64,000 nt of DNA from Cephalopachus bancanus (GCA_027257055.1 JAPVLO010000133.1:3844001-3908000); one strand, 5' to 3'. Positions 11,415-23,765 are shown, numbered from the stretch's first letter. The notes: a model not told the origin generated them from the sequence alone. A program made the numbers and translations.

Positions 11415-11630
11415 GCTTTCCTGCCATTAACTCTTCACACAGCCATCAGAGTGACTTCCCTAAAATGAAAATGTGACCATGTCCCAGATTAAAACTGCTC
11501 ACAGTGTCTCAGACTGCAATCAAAATATGATTTAAACCAGTAAACATGGCATGAAAGAAGTCCTGTTGAGCCTCTGCCCCTGCACCACCAGTCTCCAGGA
11601 TACAATCCGGGTTGGGGTCTTCCCAGCAGT
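11415..11630 (+). mobile_element. Ancient L2-like LINE fragment
   Basis: CAGCCATCAGAGTGACTTCC, ATGTGACCATGTCCCAG and CTGCCCCTGCACCACCAGTC follow the L2-type layout, strongly diverged. Confidence 0.5.
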
Positions 11631-11920
11631 TCTCTTCGATAGATATCATCACACTACATTGCCATTACCTTTTTTGTCTAACATTTTTTGGTAAACATTT
11701 TCAAACATACAGAAAAGTTAACTGAACTATACAGCAAACCCATCACCACCACTTAGACTTCATAGTTGCTATCTCCAATTAACACGTGCACTATTGCACA
11801 TCTCTCCATCCCCCTGTCCCTCCATCCATCTTCTCTTTTTATGATGCATTTCAAAGAAAGTAAGTTGCAGTCATTGTCACACTTGGCTCCCAAATACTTC
11901 AGCCTGGTACTGGTAATTTA

Positions 11921-12229
11921 TTTTTTTATTTTTAATTTTTATTTTTTTATTTTTTGAGTTGGAGTCTCACTCTGTCGCCGAGACTGGAGTGCAGTGGCCA
12001 CTTCCGGCCACCGCAGCCTCGACCTGCTGGGCTTCGGCGATCCTTCCGCCTCAGCCTTCCAAGTAGTTGGAATTACAGGCATGCGCTACCACGCCCGGCT
12101 GAGTTTTTGATTTATTGTAGAGATGAGATCTCGCTGCCCAGGCGGGTCTCGACCCCGCGGGCTCAGGCAATCCACTCACCTTCAGCCTCCCAAAGGCGCG
12201 GGATTACAGGCTGAGCCACCGAGCCCGGC
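11921..12229 (-). mobile_element. Young Alu-like SINE with perfect target duplication
   Basis: Flanked by the perfect 16-bp repeat TGGTACTGGTAATTTA (11905-11920 and 12230-12245). The body keeps CpG-rich words (CTCTGTCGCCGAGACTGG, CCGAGCCCGGC), so it is recent. Confidence 0.96.
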
Positions 12230-12289
12230 TGGTACTGGTAATTTAGATATTTGATTACTTAAACAAATACTTTTTTCCTTATGGTTATT

Positions 12290-12445
12290 TATTTTCATTT
12301 CTTTATTAATTTTTAAATTTTATTTTAAAGATGTGAGGTATATTTCAGGATTAGGTATACAAGTTTGTGCCTCCCTTTGGTCCCTACTCTGCCTGGTTTG
12401 AGATCAGGTACCTTTATTAATGTTGTGTCCCCCCAACTATGTGTG
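12290..12445 (-). mobile_element. L1 3' end fragment
   Basis: It shares ATTTTATTTTAAAGATGTG and CCTGGTTTGAGATCAGGTAC with the other L1 tails in the window and runs on to TTAATGTTGTGTCCCCCC, matching 25035-25058. A TA/TTA microsatellite follows directly. Confidence 0.75.
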
Positions 12446-12446
12446 T

Positions 12447-12498
12447 ATATATATATATATATTTATTTATTTATTTATTTATTATTATTATTATTATT
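12447..12498. repeat. TA / TTTA / TTA compound microsatellite
   Basis: TA units, then TTTA, then TTA units, adjoining an L1 3' end fragment. Confidence 0.95.
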
Positions 12499-12587
12499 TT
12501 GGTAAAATTTGCCATGGCCTTTTTCTTGTCTATTGTTTTCACTTGGTTAAGGTAACTGTGTCTCGTTTCTCTCCCCCTCCTCCTCCT

Positions 12588-12712
12588 TCTTGAACCAGAG
12601 TCTTACTATGTTGCCCAGGCTGATTTTGGACTCCCAGGTTCAAGTGCTCCTCTATCTTCAGCCTCCCAGGTAACTGGAACTACAGGCACTGTGCCATCAT
12701 GCAGGCTCTTAT
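12588..12712 (-). mobile_element. Old Alu or monomer fragment
   Basis: CAGAGTCTTACTATGTTGCC, CAGCCTCCCAGGTAACTGG and a T run afterwards suggest a diverged left-monomer-type fragment. Confidence 0.55.
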
Positions 12713-14843
12713 TTTTTTTCTATCCAATGCCTCACATATAGTAGGAACTAAGCTACTGTTAGGTGAATGGATTTTGGATTTCATCAGATGCTATTCGGAG
12801 AGCTTCCTGATCCACATATAAGAGTGTTTTTATCACCCCGGCTCATCCCCTCATTCCTCTGCCCAGAAAGATGGTAGAGAGCAATTTATACTCCACCTGC
12901 TCAATGTCACAGACAATGAAGAGTTTTAATCTGTTGGTGTCGGTTGACAAACTGACTCTTACACAATGTCTTTCTGCAAAACCCCACAAGGTGGTGCCCA
13001 AATATCTTTTTTCAAGCAATTATCCCTCAAGACCTATGAGGAGTCCCGACTACACTGTGTTTGTATTTATCATTTCTGAATTTGGTCATTCAGCACAATA
13101 GGAAATTTACAATTAAGTAAAGGTTACTTAACATTAAAGAAAATTACAGATGTGTAATTTTGGAATCTATGCTTCTGGAGATAAACAACAAATAATGATT
13201 ATCACTGGTAGCTTATATTTGGGTAGAGTTTAATATCACTAAGAGTTTTTGCAGCCAGGCATGGTGGCTCACTCCTGTAATCCTAGCACTTTAGGAGGTG
13301 GAGGCGAGAGGATTGCCTGAGCTCAGGGGTTTGAGACCAGCCTGGGCTGCATGGTGATACCTCGTCTCGCTATTTAAAAAAAAAAAAAAAGCTGAGCATG
13401 GTGGCACTCGCCTGTGATTCCAGTTGCTCCTCCAGTGGGTGGAGGCTGTGGTGACTGTGATCATGCCACTCTGCATTCCAGCCTGGGAGACAGAGTGAGA
13501 CTCCGACTCAAAGAAAAAAAAAAGAGTTTTTGCATATCCCCAAACAGAAAAAAATTAATTCGCCCCAAACCCCTTTCATTGTAAACTCTACACCTGAATG
13601 ATTTGTCCTCAGTACTGAATTTAAAAGGACAGAAGAAGAAACAAACTACTGTTCTGGTAAAACTATATAATTCATGTGTCATTAAAAAATCAGATGGCTC
13701 TGTTACCTTAATTAGAAATAATGTGTGTGAAACAGCATTGTAATGAGTTGACATAATGTGGAATCATATGTTACTTAAAGTTCTGTAAACACCTTTGTTC
13801 CAGAAATTTGAGAGAATTATTTTAAAACCTCCTTTGATGGATACTCTTATTTAATCCCAAATATACTGACCAGAAAACCCAAGTGGGTATTGAGTTTCTG
13901 CAACATATTATTCTTGCAAACAATCAAATCCACCTACATTCCCAGCTGTATTTCAACCAGGAATCCAAAGCAAGGACCGCGGGTCACTGAGATCAGTGTG
14001 ACAGTCCCCAGCAGCTCAGAACCTGTCCAAACCAGGAGAAAGTTCTCCACCAACTCAGCTTTCTAAGGAGTGGTGTTTACTGTCTTTGGTGGCCCACACA
14101 TGAAGATTCATGCTGTGAGTGTAACACACTGGAATTTATTCCATGATGATTTGTCCTGAGCTGTTCGCCACTAAAGTTAAAGCTGTATTTTCCAAATGTA
14201 AATTGTTGACCCTATAGACTCCTTTTATTCCTGCTCTGGTGCGTGCCTCCCTGGTGCAAAGGCCCAAAAAACTACCTACGGTTTTTAGGAATAATGAAAG
14301 ATGGCAGTTGGCATGCAGAGATCTAACCTTGATTCTCTCACCCATTCCTGGTTTAACCTTTGGATGGGTCTTAATACTTGCCCTTGAACTGTGAAAAGGC
14401 AGAGTTAAGTAAAAGTGATTGCTGCATCTTCTCCCAGTTCTGAAATTCAATGCTATTGTTTGTCCCTGGTACAAGAAAAATTTATATACCAACTGGTAGG
14501 TTAACAAAGAATTCACCAGGTTACCTGAAAGTAAAATCAACTACATGAAAAATAGGAAATATTTTTCCCCATGAAAGGCAGACCTTAGTCAAGGTATAAA
14601 TAGACCTGATCTTTCTCTTTGGTGGGCTCTGCTTTGTCAGCTGACTGAATAAAATAATTAAAGAAAAAACATTCAAATCTCTAATGGGAGAACATCAATC
14701 CACTTTCAGATATTTCTTAGAAAGGAAAATCACAAAATTGTGTAGGTAGCACCCTGATTTCTTTAATGTGTGTGTAAAATAATTGCTTTTAGAAAGGAAT
14801 AAACAGCATGGAGAGAGGAAATATGAATATAAAAAACATTTTA
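12713..14843. other. Non-coding region, possible LTR remnant near 14.6 kb
   Basis: TATAAATAG at about 14596 lies 50 bp before AATAAA at 14648, spacing like an LTR, but no family was recognised. The 134-codon minus-strand ORF at 14136-14540 has no recognisable motif. Confidence 0.35.
13254..13521 (+). mobile_element. Alu-like SINE with perfect target duplication
   Basis: Flanked by AAGAGTTTTTGCA (13241-13253 and 13522-13534). Both monomers are present, with a shortened middle; the tail reads CGACTCAAAGAAAAAA. Confidence 0.93.
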
Positions 14844-15138
14844 GGCCGAGTGAAGGGCTCATGCCTGTAATCCTAGCCCTTGGGGGGCCAAGGGGAGAGG
14901 ATTGCTTGAGCCCAGGAATTCGAGACCAGCCTAGGCAACGTAGTGAGACCTCGTTTCTACAAAAATAAAAAAATTAGCCGGACGTGGTGGCACGTGCCAG
15001 TAGCCCCAGCTACTAGGGAGGCTGAAATGGAAGGGTCTCCTGAGCCTAGGAGGTGAAGGCTGCTGTGAGCCTTGATTGTGTCGCTGCACTCCAGCCTAGG
15101 CGACAGTGAGACTCTGACTCAAAACAACAACAACAAGA
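14844..15138 (+). mobile_element. Alu-like SINE, full length
   Basis: Starts GGCCGAGTGAAGGGCTCATG, linker CTACAAAAATAAAAAAATT, tail GACTCAAAACAACAACAAC. The older-style linker lacks the AATAAATC word. Confidence 0.92.
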
Positions 15139-15576
15139 AAATATTTGAAGAAATAGTTTAATAATCATAAAATTGGTACCATGGAATTTATGTTGTCACT
15201 GGCCTGGGAGGCACTGTGAGTTGCAGATGTGACACAATTATTCAATCTGGGAACCAAGTGACAAATAATGAAACCAGCTATGTTAGGGAATAAACAATAT
15301 AAAAAATAATTGAGTCAATATTGCAGTAAGCCTAAAACTGTCTTAAAAATAAAGTCTGTTAAATAATAACAGTAAAAAAAGAACAGAAAGACTGTCAGAA
15401 GGGTCAGCTCAATTAGAATTGGATGAGGGAAGAAGCTTGAAGTCACGCTGTTCCAGATGTGACAATGACACTTTCTCCATTTGACTACCAATGATAATTT
15501 TCATTTCCTTATTGTCTTCGAATGTTTTTAATGTTTCCCCTTGTTGATAAATATGACCAATTCAAAACAAAGTTTC

Positions 15577-15849
15577 TGAATCAAGATTTCACTCTGTTGC
15601 CCAAGCATGGCTCACTGTATCCTCAAACACCTGGGTCAGGTGATCCTCTCAACTCAGCCTCCTGAGTAGCTGGGACTACAGGCATGCACCACCATTCCTG
15701 GCTAATATTTTGATTTTTTTTTTTTTTTTTTGTAGAGACGGAGTCTTGTTATGATATCTAGGCTCGTCTTGAGCTCCTGGGCTCAAGTAAACCTCCCGCC
15801 TCGGCCTCCCAAAGTGTTGGGATTACAGGTGTGAGCTACCACGCCGGGC
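15577..15849 (-). mobile_element. Older Alu-like SINE
   Basis: AGATTTCACTCTGTTGCCC, CTGAGTAGCTGGGACTACAG, T run at 15715-15731, ends GAGCTACCACGCCGGGC. Some of the right monomer is deleted. It abuts the MaLR LTR. Confidence 0.88.
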
Positions 15850-15867
15850 CCCAATACCATTTTGGTC

Positions 15868-16288
15868 TTTGCTATGGTTTGGATATTTGACCTCTCCAAA
15901 TATTATGTGAAAATGGAATCCTCAAAGTTGGAGGTGGACTTACTGGGAGGTGTTTGGGTCATGGGAGAGGATCCCTTCTGAATGGTTTGGTGCCATCCTC
16001 ACAGTAATAAGTGGGGAGTTCTCACCCTGTTAGTTTCGGGAGAGCTGATTGCTAAGAAGAACCTGATCTCTCCCTCCCCTCTCTCTTGCTGTGTGAACTC
16101 TGCACACGTGGGCCCCATTTGGTTTCCACCATGAGTGGGAACAATTGGGGCCCTCACTGTAAGCAGAGGCTGGCATCCCACATCTTTTACAGCCTGCAGA
16201 GCCATGAGCCAATAAAGCTCTTTTCTTTATAAGTCACCCAGCTTTAGGTAATCCTTTACAGCAAGGCTCTGTGGATGGAGACAGCACT
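15868..16288 (+). mobile_element. MaLR solo LTR (MST/MLT-like)
   Basis: It begins TTGCTATGGTTTGGATATTTG and carries GGGAGGTGTTTGGGTCATGG, AGAGCTGATTGCTAAG, GCCATGAGCCAATAAAGCTCTTTTC and TTTATAAGTCACCCAG in the order expected of a mammalian MaLR LTR. AATAAA near 16211 is the LTR polyadenylation signal. No internal sequence follows, so it is a solo LTR. Confidence 0.85.
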
Positions 16289-16859
16289 CTTCTAACTCAC
16301 TGATGGAGCACATGAATGTCCAAGTCACAGTCTTGGGCCCAAGAAGGATAATGAATCGCAGAAACTTTAGGGCTTTGGGGCAGGTGTTGGAAATTCTATT
16401 ACATCTATTCTACTGAAAAAGACAAAATGGAAGGGGACCGCTAAGAACGAATTTTTCCAAACTGGGTAGGAAGGTCACTGATTTCTTCCTTTCAGTTGGT
16501 CATATTCTTTCCTATGCCAGAGCAGCATTGTAAGAGGATACTGGCATTGGGATGGGCTTGGGAACCTACACTATACCTTAGTCCAGATGTATAACTTTGT
16601 ATACACTGTACCTTGGTTCAGATGTATAACTTTGATACAAGCTTCAGCTAATTTGTTACCAGACTTTTTTGTATTTTTATGGCTTCTTGCAGACAAAATT
16701 TTCTGAGATATGGAAGTCCTAACAGACCCTGACTCCTTTTAAATGATCTCAGGACCCCAAAATATCATCACCACTGAAATGGTGATCTTGGCCCCGGTAC
16801 TCAAACCAATAAACCCAATATGGGTTCTACTATGGTAGAGTGTTTTTAAAAGTTGAGAA

Positions 16860-17142
16860 GCCGGGCTCGGTGGCTCAGCCTGTAATCCCACGCCTTTGGG
16901 AGGCTGAGGTGAGTAGATTGCCCTAGCCCGCGGGTTCGAGACCCGCCTGGGCAGCGAGACCTCATCTCTACAATAAATCAAAAAATCAGCTGGGCGTGGT
17001 AGCGCATGCCTGTAATTCCGGCTACTCGGAAGGCTGAGGCGGAAGGATCGCCGGAGCCCAGCAGCGAGGCTGCAGTGGCCGGGAGCGGCCACTGCACTCC
17101 AGTCCGGGCGACAGAGTGAGACTCCAACTCAAAAAAAAAGAA
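16860..17142 (+). mobile_element. Young Alu-like SINE with target duplication
   Basis: Flanked by AAAAGTTGAGAA (16848-16859 and 17143-17154). The body is close to the young consensus, with CCGCGGGTTCGAGACCCGCC and the AATAAATCAAAAAATC linker. Confidence 0.96.
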
Positions 17143-18248
17143 AAAAGTTGAGAAAAGATTTTCTGTCTAGAAGGGCATTGGAGAAGAGCAGTCTTGTGTC
17201 ATAGCCCTGATGAACACCAAAAAAGTGTGTCCAATAGTTATTTATTTAATAACTATTTATTGAGTGCTTACTCAGGGCTCTACACAGTAGCAATAATAAA
17301 AAGCAGCATGCCATCTGATTCTGTAAAGACTTTACTACAGAACAACTGTTAGAAAAGTTGCCTTTTCCTAGTCTTCATGGCTATCCCTGCTTTCTTATTT
17401 AGTCCAACAGCATATTAAATCAGGGTATCCATTGGATTAAGATCGCAGTGGGGGATTGTTTCTGAGTGCAAAGCTAATTTCCTTCTACAAATGGACAAAA
17501 CTGAAGATTTTCTTTTGAGTCATTTTCCCAATCAACTTAGTGCCAATTGCCTCACGTGGGAATGAGTGGCGGCAAATCTTGGATTTGAGTTACCCTACTT
17601 GGTGTTGGGGGATGGAGGAGGATAGGTGAGTAGGTGGGACTTCAATCCCTCGCCCACTTTAATCAAAACAAATCCAAGGTAGGAGGGCCTCTGTCCATTC
17701 CTCCCCTGCCAGAATCACCTGTTTGCTTCTCAGAGGTATTATTATTATTCTGCACATCATTAATCTGTCTCAGAAACCCTTCTGAAAACAATGCTATCTC
17801 CTTGTCCCATGGTGATTGTCTCACAGACGCCAGATGTGCGGCTGACATCTACAGGCAATTAGGTAAATTTGCAATTGTTTCCTGGAAATTCCACTGTTAC
17901 TTCAGCAGTGTACTCACATTTCTTCTATTACCAACGTCCCACAAAACATCCTCAGTTCCTTTAAAACTGCTTTGTGATGAGCATTCATTTAGACACTTAA
18001 TGTAATAATGCAGTGGTGTCCAATTTGGGCTTGGTGGTCATGGAGATCTGAGCTGCATCCCATCTTGGCACGCTCTTGCTTCGCCGGTGGTACAGTGGGA
18101 CAGAAAGTTCCTGAGTTTTCTGACTCCATGTCTGAAAAATATGAATTCTTAGTATTGACTTCAAGTGTGCCAGGTCTTCAAATAGCATCCTTTTGTCCGA
18201 TGTCATTTATTATGATGTTGATAAAAAAAGAAATTTCTGCCCAGGCCA

Positions 18249-18530
18249 GTGTGTGTGTGGAGTTGGTGTGTTCTCCCATGTCTGCATGGGTTTTCCCTGG
18301 ACCTCTGGTTTCGCCCCACATCCCCAAACTGTGCCCATCAGGTGAACTAGCGTTTCTACATGGTCCCCATCTGAGTGAGTGTGGGCGTGTATGCGTGGCC
18401 CTGCCGTGGAATGGCATCCTGGCCAGAACTGGTTCCTGCCTTGCCCTTGAGCTGCCGAGATAGGTTCCTGGCCCCCTGCCACAATGAACTTGAATAAGCA
18501 GGTTGGAGAATGAATGAATGAGTTTATTCA
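18249..18530 (+). mobile_element. Old LINE tail of a vertebrate-wide type
   Basis: GTGTGTGTGGAGTTGGTGTG, TTCTCCCATGTCTGCATGGG, GAATGGCATCCTGGCCAG, CCGAGATAGGTTCCTGGCCC and a tail of AATGAATGAATG form the order of a retrotransposon end common in many vertebrates. I am not sure of the family (RTE- or CR1-like). It is the source of overlapping ORFs on both strands. Confidence 0.55.
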
Positions 18531-18782
18531 AATTATTGTCAAATAAAAATTCATAAGGTGTATGATAATCAAACAAATGCAAGACAGTAAATGACTCGGC
18601 AGGAAAGTGAGCCTGCCAGACTTATGCTTGTTTGTACTTGACCAGCCTGGCGGGAAGAGCTTCTGACAATTTTCACCTTACAAATGCTTGTTCCCAGATT
18701 TAAGCCTCTACCACTAAACCACAGTCATTCATTGATTCACCAAAAATTGGGGTATCATCTTACTTGTTTTTTATGACTCAAT

Positions 18783-18858
18783 CTTCCTTCTTCCCATCCT
18801 TCCTCTTCCTTCCTTCCTTTCTTCTTTCCCTCCCTCCCTCCTTCACTCCTTCCCCTCT
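18783..18858. repeat. CTTCC-rich low-complexity tract
   Basis: Pyrimidine-only run of TTCC, TTCTTTCC and CCTCCC units upstream of an Alu fragment. Confidence 0.9.
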
Positions 18859-18859
18859 C

Positions 18860-18977
18860 TTATTTTTTGTAGAGACAGGGTCTTGCAATGTTGTCCAGGC
18901 TGGTCTTGAACTCCTGGGTTCAAGCAATCCTTCTGCCTTGGACTCCAAAAGTGCTAGGATTACTGGCGTGAGCCACC
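18860..18977 (-). mobile_element. Alu left-monomer fragment
   Basis: TTTTTTGTAGAGACAGGGTC through GGCGTGAGCCACC. It lies directly after a CTTCC-rich tract. Confidence 0.75.
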
Positions 18978-19639
18978 TCTGAATCTTTCTTACATGTATG
19001 TATAGCTCACATTTATTTCCATGTTTAACATGAGAAGGGGTTTGGGCCTTTTTTTGGAAATTTGATGATGTTTTTGTGACCTGAAATATGCCATAGCAAC
19101 TTTACTCTTGTTTATGCCAACTAGCCTATGGTAAAATTGGCTTCCATATGTCTCACTTTGTTTAAAGTTGCAGTTTCCAAGAACCTATGGAGGACGGTAA
19201 GTGAGGACTTAGCAAATGTCAGTGATTGTGCTTTTGAAGGACTAAGTGACATGTATGTGAAACATTTAGCACAGTGCCTTGTACCGGGTAAGTGCCTATG
19301 ACCTGGAGGCCATCACTGTCATAATAAGGAAGCGCATACACATTAAATTCCTAAGAAAGCTGATTTAAACAATTATGGCTTGGACAATTATTTATATTGT
19401 GTTCTGTGATGATTTTGCTATTTTCTGTCCCAGACACAGTCCGTGAAGAAACCTGCCTGTTGGTTGTCCAGGGGTCAAGTGGCTTCTTGTCAGTAAGTTT
19501 CATCCTGATAAACGTGGACTTAATATGGGCCATAACCTCAAGGTAGAAAACAGGAAGAAAGAGAGTGACATCCTTTCCTTGGCAGAAACCTCAACATATT
19601 GACCACTGTAACCCAACCTTCCATGTTACAGTTTGAAAG

Positions 19640-19740
19640 AATCTTCATGAATAATTGAATCCCTTCCCTCTTTTCATGAATGGGAAACTGAGGCCCCCAT
19701 CGATGTCAGGGGCAGAACCAAGACTCTTCTCAGACCACTC
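19640..19740 (+). mobile_element. MIR-like fragment
   Basis: ATGGGAAACTGAGGCCCCC followed by GGGGCAGAACCAAGACTC resembles the second half of MIR. Confidence 0.6.
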
Positions 19741-19791
19741 TTTCCCTACATGTTATATATACTTTTTATTATATAAAATTCAAAAAACCAG

Positions 19792-20057
19792 CCGGGCTCG
19801 GTGGCTCAGCCTGTAATCCCGCGCCTTTGGGAGGCTGAGGTGAGTGGATTCCGGGTTCGAGACCCGCCTGGGCAGCGAGACCTCATCTCTACAATAAATC
19901 AAAAAATCAGCCGGGCGTGGTAGCGCATGCCTGTAATTCCGGCTACTCGGAAGGCTGAGGTGGAAGGATTGCCAGAGCCCAGCAGGTCGAGGCTGCGGTG
20001 GCCGGGAGCACTCAGTCTGGGCGACAGAGTAAGACTCCAACTCAAAAAAAAAAAAAA
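19792..20057 (+). mobile_element. Young Alu-like SINE
   Basis: Near-duplicate TTCAAAAAACCA words flank it (about 19780-19791 and 20058-20072). It matches the copies at 16860 and 36970 over most of its length, with small deletions in both monomers. Confidence 0.93.
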
Positions 20058-20072
20058 TTTCAAAAAAACCAC

Positions 20073-23000
20073 AGAAATGGAAAGACTAGACTAACGAACA
20101 CCTACGTAGTCACAATCCTGCTTTAATTATGATCCATCTCTCTTGAAAACCAGTTTTGAGTCTGAGTCTGGTGTCATTTATACTCCTTCACAGAGCTGTT
20201 CAGAATCAGTATCTTAGTGTGCATCCCCAAGGCACAGAGATGCAGGACTGAAAAAAAGAAGGACACAACATGAGAGACAAAGGCGAGCTGTCAATAAATG
20301 CCTCAAATGTAGAAAATTCACTCAAGCTGGTTTTTTTTGCCATAGTCTGAAAAACACAGTCTTGTTCTGAAAGGACACTGCTCCTTTAAGTTGCCTACTG
20401 ATCCCACCCAGATCTTGCACCCTGGCCAGATGCCTGGCCACTCTTGCTTTAACTTAGTCTCATAAACATGAATAGAAGACTGCAAAAGATTCCAAAGCAA
20501 AGACAATTTGTGTTTCCCACAGAATAGAACAATATCAACTCCAGACCCCACAATAGTCCTTGCTGTTGGCATTTACTCAACCCACCTTTAATTCCTGTAT
20601 GACAGACTTGTTAAGGTAAGACATAACTGCTTTGTTTTAGTCACTTGAAATCAGATGGGACCATCTAGGAACCATGGGAGGCCAAATGGTTACATGCTTA
20701 TGATGTGAGGAAAGCTTGTCAAAAGTTTTTATCCTCTGCAAATATTTTAAATTAATTATTAGAAAATCAATTATTAGAAATCAATTATTAGAAAAATAGG
20801 ATTGTTGTTAAAATGTAGAAACTTGAAATTTATTTTAAAGTGATTTTTAAATTGCGTTTGAATTTACAGTCTACTAAGTAGCATTACAATGATGTTAATA
20901 TCTTTTGGGACCTCCTTTTCTTAATTTGGAACAAATTTTAAAATTCAGGATTAATTTTTAAAAAAAGATTTAAAGCAAAGTTTATTAGAGAAAGAAGAGA
21001 GGAAGGAAAGAGAGACATGCCAGAGCTGGCATGGGTGAGAGAAACTGCCAAATTTCAGAATTAATTATAGAATTCCTGGTAACCTGATTAGTTTGGAAAT
21101 TTGAATGAAGTCTTTATTCAATCATTTTACCTTCATGTAGAAACACATGAGATGCCAGCACTGTCACTAATACTGGTAAACTCTGAAAAGATAATTCTAA
21201 TTTTGAAAAAATCATAAAATATAAAATTCTTTCACTTAACTAGTGGCATTTTTTTTCTCCTGAAACTGATTTTGCTTGTATGGGACATCTGAGAGAAAGG
21301 TGAGAATTATTAAAAACTGAGGCAACATGTTAAAAAGTGATTCAAACTGTGTGAATTCTCAACACTCCAAACTAGTGAATAAGAGATTTCAGGAAGGCGG
21401 TAGAACTAACAAACAAGAGAAACAGAAGCAGAAAGGTATACAAGTGTCCTGGCTATTACAGGGAAGCTGGGATAGCCAGACTTTGTTTGGGAGGGCTAGG
21501 TTAAAAATTTCAGACCAAACTGAAATGAAATATGAGATACTGTGCTTATTGCCAATGGGTAAAGTACGTTTGTGAACATCAGTTACACAGAGATCCAGAT
21601 ATGGATGGATACACATGCCAAGAAAGATCATATGCCAAGAAAGCTGTATGAGCAGGTGCTTGATTTGGGGAAAGTATTTAAAGCCAGCATTTCCAAAATC
21701 CCCACTGAGGCCTACAGGTGGGAAGAGAGCGCTTTCCTCAGGAGTCTGCATAGAAATCACCTTCCATAGGTTTCGGAAGAATTGCTTGATCTTGTAACTT
21801 ATACAATCCTGCCTGGTTCTCAATGAAATTCAGTTCTCAGTCTCTTATTTCCAGAACCTCTGAGGTATTCCTTATGGCATAAACTCAACCAAAGAGAAGA
21901 GTCTTATATAGCCCCAGGGACATGGGGTCATTTCTCTTCCCCTCTGAAAATGCAGTAGCAGCTGGGTTTTTCCACATAGCCTTATCTTGACACCCATCTT
22001 CAGGTTGTACCTCTTCCTGTAGTCTTCTCCTTGCCCAGCAAGGGATAACTTGAGGAGAGATGCCCCTTTTGTGTTCTGTTTCCTTAGCACCCTTCTTGCT
22101 TTGGTTTTTAACACCTACCTGGCTTCAAGTCTCAGCGTATCTGGTCAGAAGATCAAATGGCATCTGGCCAGCTGCACTTGATGCATTTGCTAGCTGAGAT
22201 GCTTGGTTGTACTGATCCCGAGTTAATAAACTTCCAGCTGGATGGTACTCTTTGAGGAGCAGACTGTGGCACAAAGCCATCCCTGGTCCTTCCCTAACCC
22301 AGCAGCTTTGCTTCCCTTTCAGGTTTATTCATCTGGCATGAATGATAAAAAGGCTGTCTCCCACCTCACTCCTCATCCTTTGCATATATTTCCATCCTCT
22401 ATTCAAAGCCTGGAAAAATCATGCTCATGACTTCCCCGTTCCCAGTCCCTGAGGGCAAGGTGCCAAAGAAGGAAAATGTGATTCCTTTCCCAGAACTCCT
22501 GAAGTCATTAAAATCGAAACAGGCAAGCGTTTTCAAAGCATGCTGAGAATATTGGTTCAAAATAAGCTTTCTCATTCCCATTCTCTTGGGCATACCGGGG
22601 CAGTGACACATGTATCTTCTGCCAGGGAAGTCTGAGAGTTTAACAGTCATTTAGTGGGTAGCAGAGCGTGCGAACTGTTGAAGATGTCTGAGTGTTTTAA
22701 TATAGAATTTGATGTTTTTATTGTTCATCTGCCCATAAAAAACAGCTTCACGGGGCTGCTCAGAGGGAGTGCTTCTTGACTTCAAGTTCTAGGACCATCC
22801 GTTAGTTCTTCCAGCAAACACTGGAACACTGTTGCTTTCAGGCCAATCTGTTGTTTTGCTCTCAGACTCTCGATTCCTTGGATATGCAGCTGCAGTCTAC
22901 CTTGGGACCCTGGTGGAGACAAGGGTCCCAAGCAAGAGTAAAGATAGACGGGGTACTGTGGAAACACACGGGCAATTTAATTTTTGCCTTGACCTATGAA

Positions 23001-23189
23001 CTCACTCTAGTTGTGTGTGGTGTTGAGACTGAAGTGGTGGTGGTTCTCTACAATTCTGCAAAATATTGGGTTTTTCGGGAATCGGTTATAATGAAAATGA
23101 CTGAAATGACCATATAGCAATCTGAATTCAGCCTGAAGAATCTGGAAACATCAAAGCAGATGCTGTGATTGAACCACAGTCACCATATA
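20073..23189. other. Non-coding upstream region or 5' intron
   Basis: About 3 kb with no SINE and little recognisable repeat, the least invaded stretch left of the gene. It may hold an untranslated first exon or regulatory sequence of the collagen gene; I could not identify one. Confidence 0.4.
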
Positions 23190-23765
23190 CGAAGGGGAAC
23201 CCCCCCAAAATCAGAATTATTTATAAAAAATTGTGTATTTATTCTTACATTTTTAAACTTTGGTCACCCTCAAAGTAATTCTCTGTTTGATGCTATACAC
23301 CTATTGAGATGCTCTTTCCACTGCTCAAAACAGTTTTGAACTTGTCAATTTTGATGACTTTCAGTGCTTCTGCCGTTTTTTGTTTCACCTTTTCCACATC
23401 GACAAAATGTTTCCCTTTAAGGACTTTTTTCATCTGGGGAAACAAACAAACAAAAACAAAAAAGCAACATGGGGAGAGATCAGGTGAATAGGGAGGGGGA
23501 GGCACAGGGATCATGCCGTGTTTGGTCAAAAACTGCAGAACACTCAATGCATTATGGGCAGGTGTGTTGAAATGGTGCAAAAACCAGTCACCTGTTAGCC
23601 ACAACTTGTGACTTTTTTTTCACAAATCATGGTGCAACCTTCTTAAAACTTCCAGATAAAAACTTTGGTTGATCATTTGATCCAGAGGACAAATTTCAAG
23701 TGCACTACAAGGGGCCCACCCTCCAAAAGATAGTTCTGGTTTTTTTTTTGGGGGGTCCCCTCTTG
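23190..23765 (-). mobile_element. Internally deleted mariner element, copy 2
   Basis: About 576 bp flanked by TA (23188-23189 and 23766-23767), with ends CGAAGGGGAACCCCCC and GGGGGGTCCCCTCTTG. The minus strand at 23293-23604 still reads a mariner-like transposase tail including PPPYSPDLSPCCFFVF. The catalytic Asp expected after SPC is Cys, and the upstream Asp site is also altered. The first two thirds of the gene are missing. Confidence 0.87.

Noticed and set aside
11173..11427. 84-codon minus-strand ORF with charged helix-like composition
   Set aside because: No family recognised and no splice partners; its start lies at the edge of L2-like sequence. Kept only as a curiosity.
14136..14540. 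134-codon minus-strand ORF
   Set aside because: No recognisable motif, no neighbouring exon signals, unremarkable composition.
18060..18120. tRNA-like words (GGTGGTACAGTGGG)
   Set aside because: No cloverleaf, no proper A and B boxes at the right spacing.
17634..18582. Overlapping ORFs of 123-151 codons on both strands
   Set aside because: The right part is an old LINE tail and the left part has no motif; no coding support on either strand.
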